The translations under genes were made by a program, and so were the position numbers. Under the pieces are notes generated by a model, which saw only the letters and a list, made by a program, of their open reading frames with translations, searched no databases and was not told the DNA's origin. A DNA stretch of 19,692 nt, taken from positions 1 to 19,692 of the forward strand of contig UQVD01000037.1 in assembly GCA_900544385.1 (NCBI GenBank). The letters run 5' to 3'. This document shows, in pieces, positions 1-7,659 of this stretch (within the stretch, counting starts at the first letter, position 1; every line of letters starts with the position of its first letter). The stretch comes from an uncultured Collinsella sp. (GTDB lineage: Bacteria > Actinomycetota > Coriobacteriia > Coriobacteriales > Coriobacteriaceae).

Positions 1-46
1 AGATACTGATCGGTCTCGTGGGCTCGGAGATGTGTATAAGAGACAG
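1..46 (+). other. Illumina Nextera adapter (i7 side), artefact
   Basis: Bases 28-46 are the 19-base Tn5 mosaic end AGATGTGTATAAGAGACAG, preceded at 13-27 by GTCTCGTGGGCTCGG, which is the Nextera i7-side sequence. Bases 5-12 (ACTGATCG) sit where the 8-base i7 index belongs, and 1-4 (AGAT) match the end of the P7 primer. This is library construction sequence and not part of the organism; genomic sequence starts at 47. Confidence 0.98.
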
Positions 47-345
47 ATCATAAAGCGCACGAGGGGCTCGCCGACAAACACATAGCGGCGCTTTTCGGCC
101 TGTGCCTTCACAAACTCGCGGACCTCGCGCGAAAGCTCGGGGTAGAACGGGGCGAGCATGGGATCGTCGTCGGCGGCGATAAGGATGGTATAGAGTGCCG
201 GCGCCGTGTTGACGCCGTTGATCACCAGAGTCTGATCCTCCATGTCGCGAGCGGCCTGCTTGGCAAGCTTCTTAAAGGAGAACGGGGCACGGGTGGCACC
301 GAAGATGCCGGCCACGTGGTCCTCGAAGATGTTCAGGAAGTTCAC
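47..345 (-). CDS. FhaA-like DUF3662/FHA protein, N-terminal part only
   Basis: The minus-strand frame begins at a GTG (345-343) with MNFLNIFEDHVAGIFGATRA and stays open for 99 codons until the adapter cuts it off. The N-terminal pattern (an amphipathic start, then KKLAKQAARDMEDQ, then a middle region that includes a RRYVFVGEP segment) fits DUF3662, the N-terminal domain of FhaA-type proteins that carry a C-terminal FHA phosphothreonine-binding domain in actinobacteria. The FHA domain itself would lie outside the window and is inferred. The GTG overlaps the TGA stop of the upstream kinase gene (shared GTGA), a sign of translational coupling. A kinase followed by an FHA adaptor suggests that the adaptor reads phosphothreonines made by its neighbour. 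The family call rests on sequence feel without alignment. Confidence 0.72.
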
Positions 346-2195
346 GAAAGATCACTCTCCGTATAGGTTCTTTGGTATCCGAGCAAATATAGGCATATCC
401 CAACGATTATAGAGGATAGGATTCCCGCAACCGCCGCCTTGGCGATGACCGCGGCTGCAAGGCTGGCAATTTCCATATGGTGTGCAAGACAGGACGCCGC
501 TGCGCAGCCGATGCCGGTGACAGCGATGGCGGCGATTGCGGCAAGGTTTGAGCCCTGATCGGCACGCTTGGCATGGGCATTGAGCAGCGCGGATGACGCT
601 GCGGCAGTTGCCGCGACCAGCACAAAGGCAGCACAAAGGAGCGGGTCTCCCAGCGCTGCGGCAACGTTACCGAGCCCCAGCACGCCTCCGGCTGAAAGCG
701 CGACCGTGGCCAGACGGGCAAAAAGCGCGCCCATGCCCGTTGCCGCGGCGGCGCTTGCCGGGCCGAGCCAAAATGACGCGACGCTGGCGGCGACCCCAGC
801 TGCCAGGAAGGTATTGCCGGTCAGACAGCCAAGCGCGAGCGCACAGGTGAGCGCGGCGCTCGCGGCAGCCTCGGTACGACCCCAGGCGATCCACCAACCG
901 GACATGGCGGCGGCAAAGATCACCGCGACGGGCAGCATTGACAGGATGCCCTGCGCCTGCATGGTGGCGTTGGCCATGAGCACCAAAAAGCCCACAGCCG
1001 AGATGGCCGAGCCAATCTGGGGGGCCAGGCCAGCCGCCGCTCCGATCGCGATAGCCGCAATGACCAGGCCGGGAAGCGCCGCGACCCCGGTCGTTTGCAT
1101 CAGCAAAAAGCTAAAGGTGCCGCACGTTAGCGCCGAGATAGTGCGCATGGTGTAGTCGCGCGCATGGCTCCAGCGCGTGCCCGCCCAGCCGAGTGCGGGG
1201 TCGACCTCGATGGCGTCGTCCTCGTAGTGCGACGGCTCGATATCGTCGAGCTCCTGCTCGTCATCCGAAAGCTCGCCAACCATTTGCTCCAGGCTGCGAC
1301 GGCCCTCGCGCACGTTGCCCAGACCGGCAAGGAGCTGGTCACAAAATGCCTCGATGCTGTTGGGGCGGTCCTGCGGCATGGGGGAGAGCGCGCTCATGAG
1401 CGCGGCCTCGGCTCCCGGGGGGAAGTGTGGTATCAGCTCGCCGGGATAGGTGGCGCCGCCGATGATGCGGTCGAGCGAGTCGGCGGGCGTGGCCGCCATA
1501 AAGGGAGCGCTGCCGCACAGGCCCTCGTAGATCACACAGGCGAGGGCAAAGATATCGGCGCGCTCATCGACCGTGCCGGTCTCGATATCGAGCTGCTCGG
1601 GCGGCATGTAGCCGATGGTGCCGCCGCGCGAGCCGCCAAAGCCACCGGCGGACGACAGTCGCGCCATGCCAAAGTCGGTGAGCTTTACATTGCCCGAGTG
1701 GTCGATGAGCACGTTGGCGGGCTTAATGTCCAGGTGGAGCACGCCATTACTATGGGCGAAGGTGAGCGCCTGGCCCAGGGCATCGGCAATGGCCGCGGCC
1801 TCGTCAAAGGTAAGTGAGTGGCCGTCCACGCGATGCAAAAATTCGGCCAGCGACATGCCATCGACATATTCCATAACCAGGTAGGCATAGGCTGTGTCGT
1901 GCGTAAAGTCGATGACCTGCACGATATTGGGATGTTGAAGCATGGCGGCGGTGTGCGCCTCGCGCAGGACATCCATGATGTCGCTGGCGGGCATGCCGGC
2001 ACCGTTGATAAGGGGGATGCGCTTAATGGCGACGCGGCGGCGCAGGTGCGTGTCGCGGCAGATCTCGATGGAGCCAAAACCGCCGGTCGTAAGTGTCTCG
2101 AGCGGCTGGTACCGCTTGAGCAGCTCGCGAGAGCTGGTGCCCTCCAAAGGAACGTCCGGCGAGAACCGGGCGGTATGTTGCGAGAAAAGCGGCAT
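342..2195 (-). CDS. Membrane-anchored Ser/Thr protein kinase (PknB-like)
   Basis: This is a eukaryotic-type (Hanks) Ser/Thr kinase of 617 residues. Numbered from the ATG at 2195: Gly-rich loop TGGFGS 37-42, catalytic-pocket lysine K58 in VAIKR, helix-C glutamate E79, catalytic loop HLDIKPAN 154-161, DFG 174-176, and PPE 198-200 in place of APE. The usual HRD is HLD, so the conserved arginine that contacts the phosphorylated activation loop is missing, but the catalytic Asp156, Lys158 and Asn161 remain. An acidic linker (about 300-340) leads to a long Ala/Gly/Leu-rich region from about 350 with many predicted membrane segments, so the kinase domain probably faces the cytoplasm. A GAGGG ribosome site 6 bases ahead favours this ATG over a TTG two codons upstream. 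It overlaps the FhaA-like gene by 4 bases. Its substrates are unknown. Confidence 0.93.
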   Translation of the reverse strand: MPLFSQHTARFSPDVPLEGTSSRELLKRYQPLETLTTGGFGSIEICRDTHLRRRVAIKRIPLINGAGMPASDIMDVLREAHTAAMLQHPNIVQVIDFTHDTAYAYLVMEYVDGMSLAEFLHRVDGHSLTFDEAAAIADALGQALTFAHSNGVLHLDIKPANVLIDHSGNVKLTDFGMARLSSAGGFGGSRGGTIGYMPPEQLDIETGTVDERADIFALACVIYEGLCGSAPFMAATPADSLDRIIGGATYPGELIPHFPPGAEAALMSALSPMPQDRPNSIEAFCDQLLAGLGNVREGRRSLEQMVGELSDDEQELDDIEPSHYEDDAIEVDPALGWAGTRWSHARDYTMRTISALTCGTFSFLLMQTTGVAALPGLVIAAIAIGAAAGLAPQIGSAISAVGFLVLMANATMQAQGILSMLPVAVIFAAAMSGWWIAWGRTEAAASAALTCALALGCLTGNTFLAAGVAASVASFWLGPASAAAATGMGALFARLATVALSAGGVLGLGNVAAALGDPLLCAAFVLVAATAAASSALLNAHAKRADQGSNLAAIAAIAVTGIGCAAASCLAHHMEIASLAAAVIAKAAVAGILSSIIVGICLYLLGYQRTYTESDLS

Positions 2196-2339
2196 GGCCA
2201 ACCCTCGTGCGTTTAAAGTTCGTTTGCGAGCGGCGGGCGCGGGGCCGAGCCATTCGCGGTGGCATAGATGCTGCTAGTGTAGCACGCTCGGGCGGATGGC
2301 GAGGATAACGGGATGCGAGGCTGCCTGTCTGTCTTGGCC

Positions 2340-3056
2340 TTAGCGCTTATTCTTGTTCTTCTTCTGCTTGCGCTGCTTGCCCTTGGTCTCCTGGGGCTTG
2401 TCGCCCTGCTTGGCCTCGGCGGCGGCCTTTTCAGCCTTCATCTTCTTGCGTTTGGTCTCGATGCGGAGTTTTTTGTTGATGCGCGCCTTAAGGAAGGTGC
2501 CAAACTGCTCGGCATCGCCGCGAATAAAGGTTTCCTTAGGGATCGTCACGCCCTGGTCGGCGAACATGGCCACAAAGATGCGCTCGCCGTCGAGCACGTG
2601 GTCGAGCTTCTCAAACGGGAAAAACTGCGACTTGCCGCTCTTGCCCCAAACCATCAGGCCGTCCTCGTTGGCGGCGACGCGGCGATAGCGGCCACCCATG
2701 GACTCGTCGGCCTCGACGGCGTCGATAAAGTCGCGGGCGAGGGTGTGGTGCAGGTTTTTGCTCCACCAGGCCAAAAAGGCGCCGAACACGATCAACACGA
2801 CGCCAAACTTGATCCAGTTGCCGCCGGCCACCAGCATGCCGATGCCGATGAGCGCGGCAATTGCCGCGGCGACATACAGCGAGCCGCGACGCCTGGGCGA
2901 GGCGACCAGGCGGGCGAAGTCGGTGACCAGGTCGTTTTCGTACTGGTACTCGTTGAGGTACAGGATGCCGTCATCGGCTGCGGCCTGCTCCTCGAGCGCG
3001 ACCTCGACCTGGTCGGCTGCTTCGGAGGGAACGAGGTTGCTCTCTGCGTCTGCCAT
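2340..3056 (-). CDS. YcxB-like two-helix membrane protein
   Basis: A 238-residue protein. An acidic N-terminus (1-35) is followed by two close hydrophobic helices at about 60-78 and 82-98, then a soluble domain (about 100-190) containing RRVAANEDGLMVWGKSGKSQ and FFPFEKLDHVLDGERIFVAM. That domain looks like the YcxB-like fold: a short beta-rich domain following two helices, of unknown biochemical function. The tail (190-238) is extremely rich in Lys, Gln and Glu and ends in a run of KNKNKR, which may bind nucleic acid or acidic phospholipids. It starts at an ATG with GGAG upstream, is transcribed divergently from dnaX across a 115-base gap, and lies 144 bases upstream of the kinase gene in the same direction, possibly sharing its transcript. 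The family call is moderate. Confidence 0.75.
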   Translation of the reverse strand: MADAESNLVPSEAADQVEVALEEQAAADDGILYLNEYQYENDLVTDFARLVASPRRRGSLYVAAAIAALIGIGMLVAGGNWIKFGVVLIVFGAFLAWWSKNLHHTLARDFIDAVEADESMGGRYRRVAANEDGLMVWGKSGKSQFFPFEKLDHVLDGERIFVAMFADQGVTIPKETFIRGDAEQFGTFLKARINKKLRIETKRKKMKAEKAAAEAKQGDKPQETKGKQRKQKKNKNKR

Positions 3057-3171
3057 GCTCTTTGGACTCCTATCGCGGCGGGCTCGCCGTACGGGTTATT
3101 ATGAATGCAGTATGCCGTGCGACCGCATGGCCGTCGCGGCAACAAGACTCAGTATACCCGGGGGAGCACCC

Positions 3172-5649
3172 ATGGAATCGTTGTACCGAAAGTATCGCCC
3201 GCTCACCTTCGAATCCGTGGTGGGCCAGCAGCATATCGTCTCGACGCTCGAGCACGCCATCACCGAGGGACGCCTGTCCCACGCGTACCTGTTCTGCGGA
3301 CCGCGCGGCACGGGCAAGACCACCATGGCGCGCATTCTGGCCAAGGCGCTGCTGTGCCGTAATGCCGAGGCAGCGCGCGCCGAGGGTGCAAGCGGCTGCA
3401 TGCCCGACGGTACTTGCGAGGAGTGCGAGCTCATTGCCGAGGGCAACCACCCGGATGTCTACGAGCTCGATGCCGCCTCCCGCACGGGCGTGGACAATGT
3501 GCGCGAGGAAATCATCAACTCCGTCAACTTTGCCCCGGTGCGCGGCAAGTACAAGATTTATATCATCGACGAGGTCCACATGCTCACAACGGCGGCGTTT
3601 AACGCGCTGCTCAAGACGCTCGAGGAGCCGCCGGCACACGTGATCTTTGTGTTGTGCACCACCGACCCGCAAAAGATTCTGGAGACCATTCTCTCACGCT
3701 GCCAGCGCTTCGATTTCCACCGCATCGGCAACGAGGATATCGAGCATCGCCTGTCTTACGTGTGCGAGCAGGAGGGCTTCGATTACGACGACGAGGCACT
3801 CGCCATTGTGGCGCGCCATGCCAAGGGCGGTATGCGCGACGCGCTTTCCACGCTGGAGCAGCTGAGCGTCTTTGGCAACGGTTCTGTGCATGCGGACGAC
3901 GCCCGCTCGCTTTTGGGCGAGGTTTCGGACCAGATCCTGGGCGAGTTTTCCCGCGCCATTGCCGATCGCGATGTTGCCGAGCTCTATGGACTGATCCGTG
4001 CGCAGGTCGAGGAGGGCAATGACCTGCTGGAGCTGACGCGCGACCTGGTGGCGCATGTGCGCGACGTGTACGTTGCCTGCGTTGCCGGTGCCCGTGCCGA
4101 GCTGTTTGAGGGCGGCTCCGAGCAGGCCGAGGCGCTTGCTGCCGAGGCCGCTGCCTTTGGCGAGCATCCTGCCGACCGCCTGGCCCGCGTGCTGACGGTG
4201 CTCGACGATGCCGCACTGGAGATGAGGGGCGCGAGCGACGTGCGCCTGGTGCTCGAGATTGCCTGCACGCGTCTGGCGCGTCCCGAGGCCGATTTAACGA
4301 TTGAGGCATTGGCCGAGCGCGTGGCACGCCTGGAGGCCATGATTGCCAACGGCGCCGTGCCGGCGAGCGTGGCTGCTGCTCAGGCCGCCGCGCCTGCAGC
4401 ATCCGTACCCGCTGCTGCCCAACAGCCGACGCTCATTTCGGGCGCTCGTGCTGCCGCTCCGGCGGCATCCGCTGCCCCCGCTGCTACGTCCGCGCGCCAG
4501 GGCGGTATGCCTTGGGACCGCGGCGCTGCTGTTCCGGCTGCCCAGCCTGCGACCAAGTCCGCGGCTCCTGCGCCGGCGCCCAGACCTGTAACGCCTGCAC
4601 CTCAGCCCGTTGCGGCTCCGGCTTCCGCGCCTGCTGCATCGACCGTGTCGGTGTCCAAGCCCAACAACGCCGCCCAGGTTGCCACCGCCGGTGCTGCCGA
4701 GACCCCCGCGGTTGAGGACGCCGGCGAGCTCCAGCGCAAATGGGCCGAGGTCGTCGAGCGCGTCAAGGCTCGTCAGGCCTCCTACGCAGGGCTTTTGCTC
4801 AACGCCCGCGCCACGGCCGACGACGGCTCCAAGCTCACGGTCTCGTTCCCCGCGGGTTCGACTTTTGCCATCAAGATGCTCGGTCGCGCCGATACGCAGT
4901 CGGTGGTCCTGCCGACGGTCTGCGCGGTCTTCGGTCGTCGTACCGTCGACTATGTCCTGGATGGGGGTGGCACGCCGGCTCCTCAACATGAGGAGCATTC
5001 TCCATCTGCACGGGCTGCGGTATCTGCGGACCCGCAACCCGTGTCCTCGGTGCCCCCTGCATCCTCGAGCGCCAGCGCGACGCAGCCAAAAGCGGCGCCG
5101 GTAGCGGCACCGACCCCGTCGGCGCCTGAACCCGCTGCGCCCAAACCGGCTGCTCCGATCCCCGCGCCCAAGTCCGCTGCCGCGCCTGCGCCCAAGTCAT
5201 CCGACCTGGCCAAGGCCCCTTGGCTGCGCTCCGACAACCCTGCCGGTGCTCCTGCCACGGGCAAGCTCCCGACCGAGCCCGCGCCCCGAGCGCCCGAGCG
5301 CGCGTCCGTCCCCATGGCTCAGCCGCCTGCGCAGGCTGCGCCATGGGAATCCGAGCAGGTGCCCTACGACGATGCTATGGTCGGTGGTTTTGCTGCCGAT
5401 GCCGGCGGGGACAATCTGCCCCCGTTCGACGTGCCGGGTGCGGCGTCCGCGACCAAGGCCGCTGCTGTGGCACCCGCAGCCTCTGCAAACGACGACGTCC
5501 CCGCCGCTCCCTGGGAATCCAATCCCGGTGCTGGCAGCCCCTTCGGCCATCAGGGCGCAGCCCCGAGCATCCCGCAGACCGAGGACGAGGCCAAGGCCCT
5601 CATCCGCAGCGTCTTCGGTCAGTCCACCATCTTCAAGCCGGTGGAGTAA
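3172..5649 (+). CDS. dnaX: DNA polymerase III subunit gamma/tau
   Basis: This is the clamp-loader ATPase subunit that loads the sliding clamp during replication. The start ATG has a GGGGGAG ribosome site and gives the classical MESLYRKYRP beginning; the longer upstream reading frame is rejected. In the 825 residues: Walker A GPRGTGKTT 43-51, zinc cysteines C62, C76, C82 and C85, Walker B IIDEVH 131-136, TTD 163-165, and the SRC motif 175-177 of the arginine finger. The AAA+ core and collar domain run to about residue 380. A long Ala/Pro-rich linker follows, then a folded segment near 555-635 that resembles a tau-specific domain, then another Ala/Pro-rich tail. The tau region is unusually long and low in complexity. 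I saw no A-rich slippery site for a programmed frameshift. It lies upstream of ybaB and recR, separated from them by one opposite-strand gene. Confidence 0.97.
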   Translation: MESLYRKYRPLTFESVVGQQHIVSTLEHAITEGRLSHAYLFCGPRGTGKTTMARILAKALLCRNAEAARAEGASGCMPDGTCEECELIAEGNHPDVYELDAASRTGVDNVREEIINSVNFAPVRGKYKIYIIDEVHMLTTAAFNALLKTLEEPPAHVIFVLCTTDPQKILETILSRCQRFDFHRIGNEDIEHRLSYVCEQEGFDYDDEALAIVARHAKGGMRDALSTLEQLSVFGNGSVHADDARSLLGEVSDQILGEFSRAIADRDVAELYGLIRAQVEEGNDLLELTRDLVAHVRDVYVACVAGARAELFEGGSEQAEALAAEAAAFGEHPADRLARVLTVLDDAALEMRGASDVRLVLEIACTRLARPEADLTIEALAERVARLEAMIANGAVPASVAAAQAAAPAASVPAAAQQPTLISGARAAAPAASAAPAATSARQGGMPWDRGAAVPAAQPATKSAAPAPAPRPVTPAPQPVAAPASAPAASTVSVSKPNNAAQVATAGAAETPAVEDAGELQRKWAEVVERVKARQASYAGLLLNARATADDGSKLTVSFPAGSTFAIKMLGRADTQSVVLPTVCAVFGRRTVDYVLDGGGTPAPQHEEHSPSARAAVSADPQPVSSVPPASSSASATQPKAAPVAAPTPSAPEPAAPKPAAPIPAPKSAAAPAPKSSDLAKAPWLRSDNPAGAPATGKLPTEPAPRAPERASVPMAQPPAQAAPWESEQVPYDDAMVGGFAADAGGDNLPPFDVPGAASATKAAAVAPAASANDDVPAAPWESNPGAGSPFGHQGAAPSIPQTEDEAKALIRSVFGQSTIFKPVE

Positions 5650-5670
5650 CCGTGCGGGCGGGTATGCTGC

Positions 5671-6144
5671 TCAAGAAGAGATCTCTTTGCCCGGGCGCAT
5701 CTGTATTTCGGACATGTGCAACGTGGTGCCGCGTATGTCGCATTTGAGCAGACAGGTGCGTGACGGTCGGCCTAGGATGCTGAGGTCGATACGATACGTC
5801 GCATGGCTGTCCGTGTACTCGACTTGCTCGGCGTTAATGGTTGCTCCGATTGCCAAATAAACGCCTAGCTCGGCATCGACAATCTTGAAGTCCTTTATCT
5901 TGACCTTGAACTCTTGATAGAGGGACGGGCTGTTGTAGTAGACGGTTCGGGTTCCGTCGGTGCACTCATCGGTCGTCTCCCATTTGACGACGGGCTGGTC
6001 CGAGCTGGCTATCAGCAGTTCTGCTCCAAAAGCTATGGCATGGGTGATGACAACCAGCAATGCCCAGCCGACAAAGAGATAGAGAACCACATATGCAACG
6101 GGGTGTTTTGAGCGGATGTTTTGGAGCGCGTTGGGGGCATTCAT
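5671..6144 (-). CDS. Hypothetical one-helix membrane protein
   Basis: I do not recognise the family of this 157-residue protein. A short cytoplasmic start is followed by one hydrophobic helix at about 16-42 (VAYVVLYLFVGWALLVVITH), then a roughly 115-residue domain, probably extracytoplasmic, with beta-rich character and Cys at about 61, 131 and 135. The ATG has a strong ribosome site (GGAGGTG, 4 bases ahead). It is convergent with dnaX, with only 21 bases between the two stops, and divergent from ybaB. It interrupts the normal dnaX-ybaB-recR order on the opposite strand, so it is probably a lineage-specific insertion with its own promoter. It could be a small membrane-anchored lipid-binding or stress protein; nothing in the sequence decides this. 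Confidence 0.75.
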   Translation of the reverse strand: MNAPNALQNIRSKHPVAYVVLYLFVGWALLVVITHAIAFGAELLIASSDQPVVKWETTDECTDGTRTVYYNSPSLYQEFKVKIKDFKIVDAELGVYLAIGATINAEQVEYTDSHATYRIDLSILGRPSRTCLLKCDIRGTTLHMSEIQMRPGKEISS

Positions 6145-6286
6145 GGGGCACCTCCAAATTACTATCTACGGCAATCAAATTATACCCTGCCGCCATGTGC
6201 GCCGCCTCGAGCAGCGGTTCGGCATTTAGCTATTTAGTGGCGCACATGAAATGCCGGATTCGGCTCTACTAGATTGAGTGTGCGAT

Positions 6287-6321
6287 ATTATGCAACCTTG
6301 CATAATTCGACCTTGCATAAT
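6287..6321. repeat. Triple TTGCATAAT repeat, operator-like
   Basis: The 9-mer ATTATGCAA (6287-6295) is followed after two bases by its exact inverse TTGCATAAT (6298-6306), making a palindrome. A third identical copy, TTGCATAAT (6313-6321), follows 15 bases downstream of the second in direct orientation. The repeat lies in the 339-base divergent gap between the membrane protein gene and ybaB. It could be a transcription factor operator, and each copy contains CATAAT, which also resembles a -10 box. The function is inferred from symmetry alone. Confidence 0.5.
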
Positions 6322-6399
6322 CTTTGAGTGCGGTTTGTATTGGAGGACATGTATATCGACTGAGGTAACACGTCCGCCCCGCTCTCTCGCCGCGCGCCG

Positions 6400-6408
6400 T
6401 GGTACGAT
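6400..6408 (+). promoter_or_regulatory. Possible extended -10 promoter of ybaB-recR
   Basis: TGG followed by TACGAT (6403-6408) fits an extended -10 (TGnTAnnnT). No good -35 lies 16-18 bases upstream, so the call is weak. It would give a leader of about 70 bases containing a small GGCTGC/GCAGC hairpin ahead of the AAAGGAG ribosome site of ybaB. Confidence 0.3.
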
Positions 6409-6483
6409 TTTTGAGTTTGAAAGTCCCGCCGTGCTCCGGCTGCCCTTGCAGCTCGGCGTGCGGCCGCACGTAAAGGAGCCATC

Positions 6484-6804
6484 ATGGCCGGTATGAACAT
6501 GCAGCAGATGATGAAGCAGGCTCGCAAGATGCAGGAGCAGCTTGCCGCCGCGCAGGAGAACCTCAAGTCCCAGACCGTCGACGCCTCTGCCGGCGGCGGC
6601 ATGGTCAAGGTGACCGTTAACGGCGAGATGGAGCTCGTCAACCTCACCATCGATCCCGATGCGCTCGATCCCGAGGACGTCGATATGCTGCAGGATATGA
6701 TCATGGCTGCCGTCAACGAGGCCGTCCGCGGCGTCAACGAGCTCGCCAACAAGCAGATGGGCGCCATCACCGGCGGCCTCAACATCCCGGGCATGCCGTT
6801 CTAA
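6484..6804 (+). CDS. ybaB: YbaB/EbfC family nucleoid-associated protein
   Basis: A 106-residue protein that begins MAGMNMQQMMKQARKMQEQL, the typical Met/Gln-rich first helix of YbaB/EbfC, followed by the conserved segment GGGMVKVTVNGEMELVNLTI (37-56) and a C-terminal helix ending GGLNIPGMPF. Members form dimers shaped like tweezers that bind DNA across the nucleoid. Length and motifs are normal for the family. A strong AAAGGAG site sits just upstream of the ATG. The gene lies 13 bases ahead of recR, so the two are almost certainly cotranscribed, the common arrangement for this recombination-linked pair. Confidence 0.97.
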   Translation: MAGMNMQQMMKQARKMQEQLAAAQENLKSQTVDASAGGGMVKVTVNGEMELVNLTIDPDALDPEDVDMLQDMIMAAVNEAVRGVNELANKQMGAITGGLNIPGMPF

Positions 6805-6817
6805 GACACGCATATAT

Positions 6818-7414
6818 ATGAGTGCCAACCACAGTCTGCAAAAACTGCTCGATGAGCTGGGCCGTCTGCCGGGCATTGGTCCCAAGTCGGCCCAGCGCAT
6901 CGCCTATTACCTGTTGGAGGCCGACGCCGAGGAGGCGCGCCGCCTGGCCGAGGCCATCCTGGAGGTCAAGCAGGAGGTCCACTTTTGCAGCCGCTGCTTT
7001 AACTACGCCACGGCCGACGAGTGCTCCATCTGCCAGGACCCGATGCGCGATACCACTCGCATTTGCGTGGTGGGCGAGCCGCGCGATGTCCAGGCGATCG
7101 AGCGCACGGGCAGCTACCACGGCCTCTACCACGTATTGGGCGGCGTGATTAGTCCCATGGACAAGATTGGCCCCGAGCAGCTGCACATTCGAGAGCTGCT
7201 GGCACGCTTGGGCCACGAGGACATCCACGAGGTCATCATCGCCACCAACCCCAATATTGAGGGCGAGACCACGGCGAGCTATCTGGCCCGTACCATCAAG
7301 CCGTTGGGCGTCGAGGTGTCGCGTCTGGCAAGCGGCCTTCCCGTGGGCGGCGACTTGGAGTATGCCGACGAGCTTACGCTTGGCCGCGCCATCGAGGCCC
7401 GCCGCGCGATTTAG
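6818..7414 (+). CDS. recR: Recombination mediator protein RecR
   Basis: RecR works with RecF and RecO to load RecA on single-stranded DNA at gaps. The 198 residues show the helix-hairpin-helix motif LPGIGPKSAQRI (17-28), the C4 zinc finger with C57, C60, C69 and C72, and a Toprim domain starting at ICVVGEPRD (82-90) and ending with the ATNPNIEGETTASYL segment. The length is normal. The gene follows ybaB by 13 bases. No clear ribosome site precedes the ATG, which fits translational coupling to ybaB. Confidence 0.98.
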   Translation: MSANHSLQKLLDELGRLPGIGPKSAQRIAYYLLEADAEEARRLAEAILEVKQEVHFCSRCFNYATADECSICQDPMRDTTRICVVGEPRDVQAIERTGSYHGLYHVLGGVISPMDKIGPEQLHIRELLARLGHEDIHEVIIATNPNIEGETTASYLARTIKPLGVEVSRLASGLPVGGDLEYADELTLGRAIEARRAI

Positions 7415-7451
7415 GTGGCGAGCCTGCTCCTGCCGTATGTTTTCCTCGCGA

Positions 7452-7481
7452 CGCACGGGGTAGTCATAATTTCCCCGTGCG
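7452..7481 (+). terminator. Hairpin downstream of recR
   Basis: The perfect 9-bp arms CGCACGGGG (7452-7460) and CCCCGTGCG (7473-7481) surround a 12-base AT-rich loop, 37 bases after the recR stop. There is no T-tract after the stem, so it may be a weak or factor-assisted terminator, or only an mRNA 3'-end stabiliser. Confidence 0.45.
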
Positions 7482-7492
7482 ACTGTGAGTTT

Positions 7493-7575
7493 GTTGTGCA
7501 ACAAAGATGCTTCGTATCCGCTTATCGCATGGATGCTTCCGCTCGCATCCTTAATTTGTCCATTCGTTGCGCAAC
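7493..7575. promoter_or_regulatory. Paired palindromes GTTGYGCAAC
   Basis: GTTGTGCAAC (7493-7502) and GTTGCGCAAC (7566-7575) are near-identical 10-base palindromes with centres 73 bases apart, close to seven DNA turns. The first extends to 7-base arms TTTGTTG/CAACAAA. The second overlaps a plausible -35 TTGCGC (7567-7572). The arrangement suggests a dimeric repressor that could bind both sites and loop the DNA to control the kinase/FHA operon. This is inference from symmetry and spacing. Confidence 0.45.
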
Positions 7576-7597
7576 CTTTTTGGTTCGCTGATACACT
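7567..7597 (+). promoter_or_regulatory. Possible promoter of the kinase/FHA operon
   Basis: A -35-like TTGCGC (7567-7572) is followed by the extended -10 TGATACACT (TACACT at 7592-7597) with a 19-base spacer. A GATACA reading gives a 17-base spacer. The start of transcription would be near 7604, upstream of the hairpin at 7620. Moderate to weak. Confidence 0.4.
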
Positions 7598-7619
7598 CAA
7601 ATATGGATTCGAATGAATG

Positions 7620-7645
7620 CGCCGCTCCCGAGCGGCGTGTTTTTG
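7620..7645 (+). terminator. Intrinsic terminator within operon leader
   Basis: The arms CGCCGCT (7620-7626) and AGCGGCG (7631-7637) with a CCCG loop are followed by a T-rich run (TGTTTTTG). It ends only 15 bases before the next start codon, overlapping the spacer in front of its GGAGGAG ribosome site. It either ends recR transcription with the next promoter placed inside it, or works as an attenuator in the leader of the next operon. Confidence 0.65.
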
Positions 7646-7659
7646 TTGGAGGAGAACGC

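Noticed and set aside
568..1817. Long plus-strand open frames opposite the first kinase
   Set aside because: They are antisense shadows of a gene with clear kinase motifs; the products show no recognisable domains.
2698..3171. Upstream extension of the dnaX reading frame
   Set aside because: The frame is open because of GC-rich codon bias on the opposite-strand YcxB-like gene. The true start MESLYRKYRP has a ribosome site and matches the family.
3172..5649. Programmed frameshift making a short gamma form of DnaX
   Set aside because: No A-rich or other convincing slippery run with a following stem was seen in the core-tau junction.
6287..6321. CRISPR array
   Set aside because: Only three 9-base repeats with 2- and 6-base gaps and mixed orientation; no spacers and no cas genes.
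6345..6483. Small SRP RNA in the gap upstream of ybaB
   Set aside because: These RNAs often lie near dnaX, but the conserved core (GGTC...GGAAGG...AGCAG) is absent.
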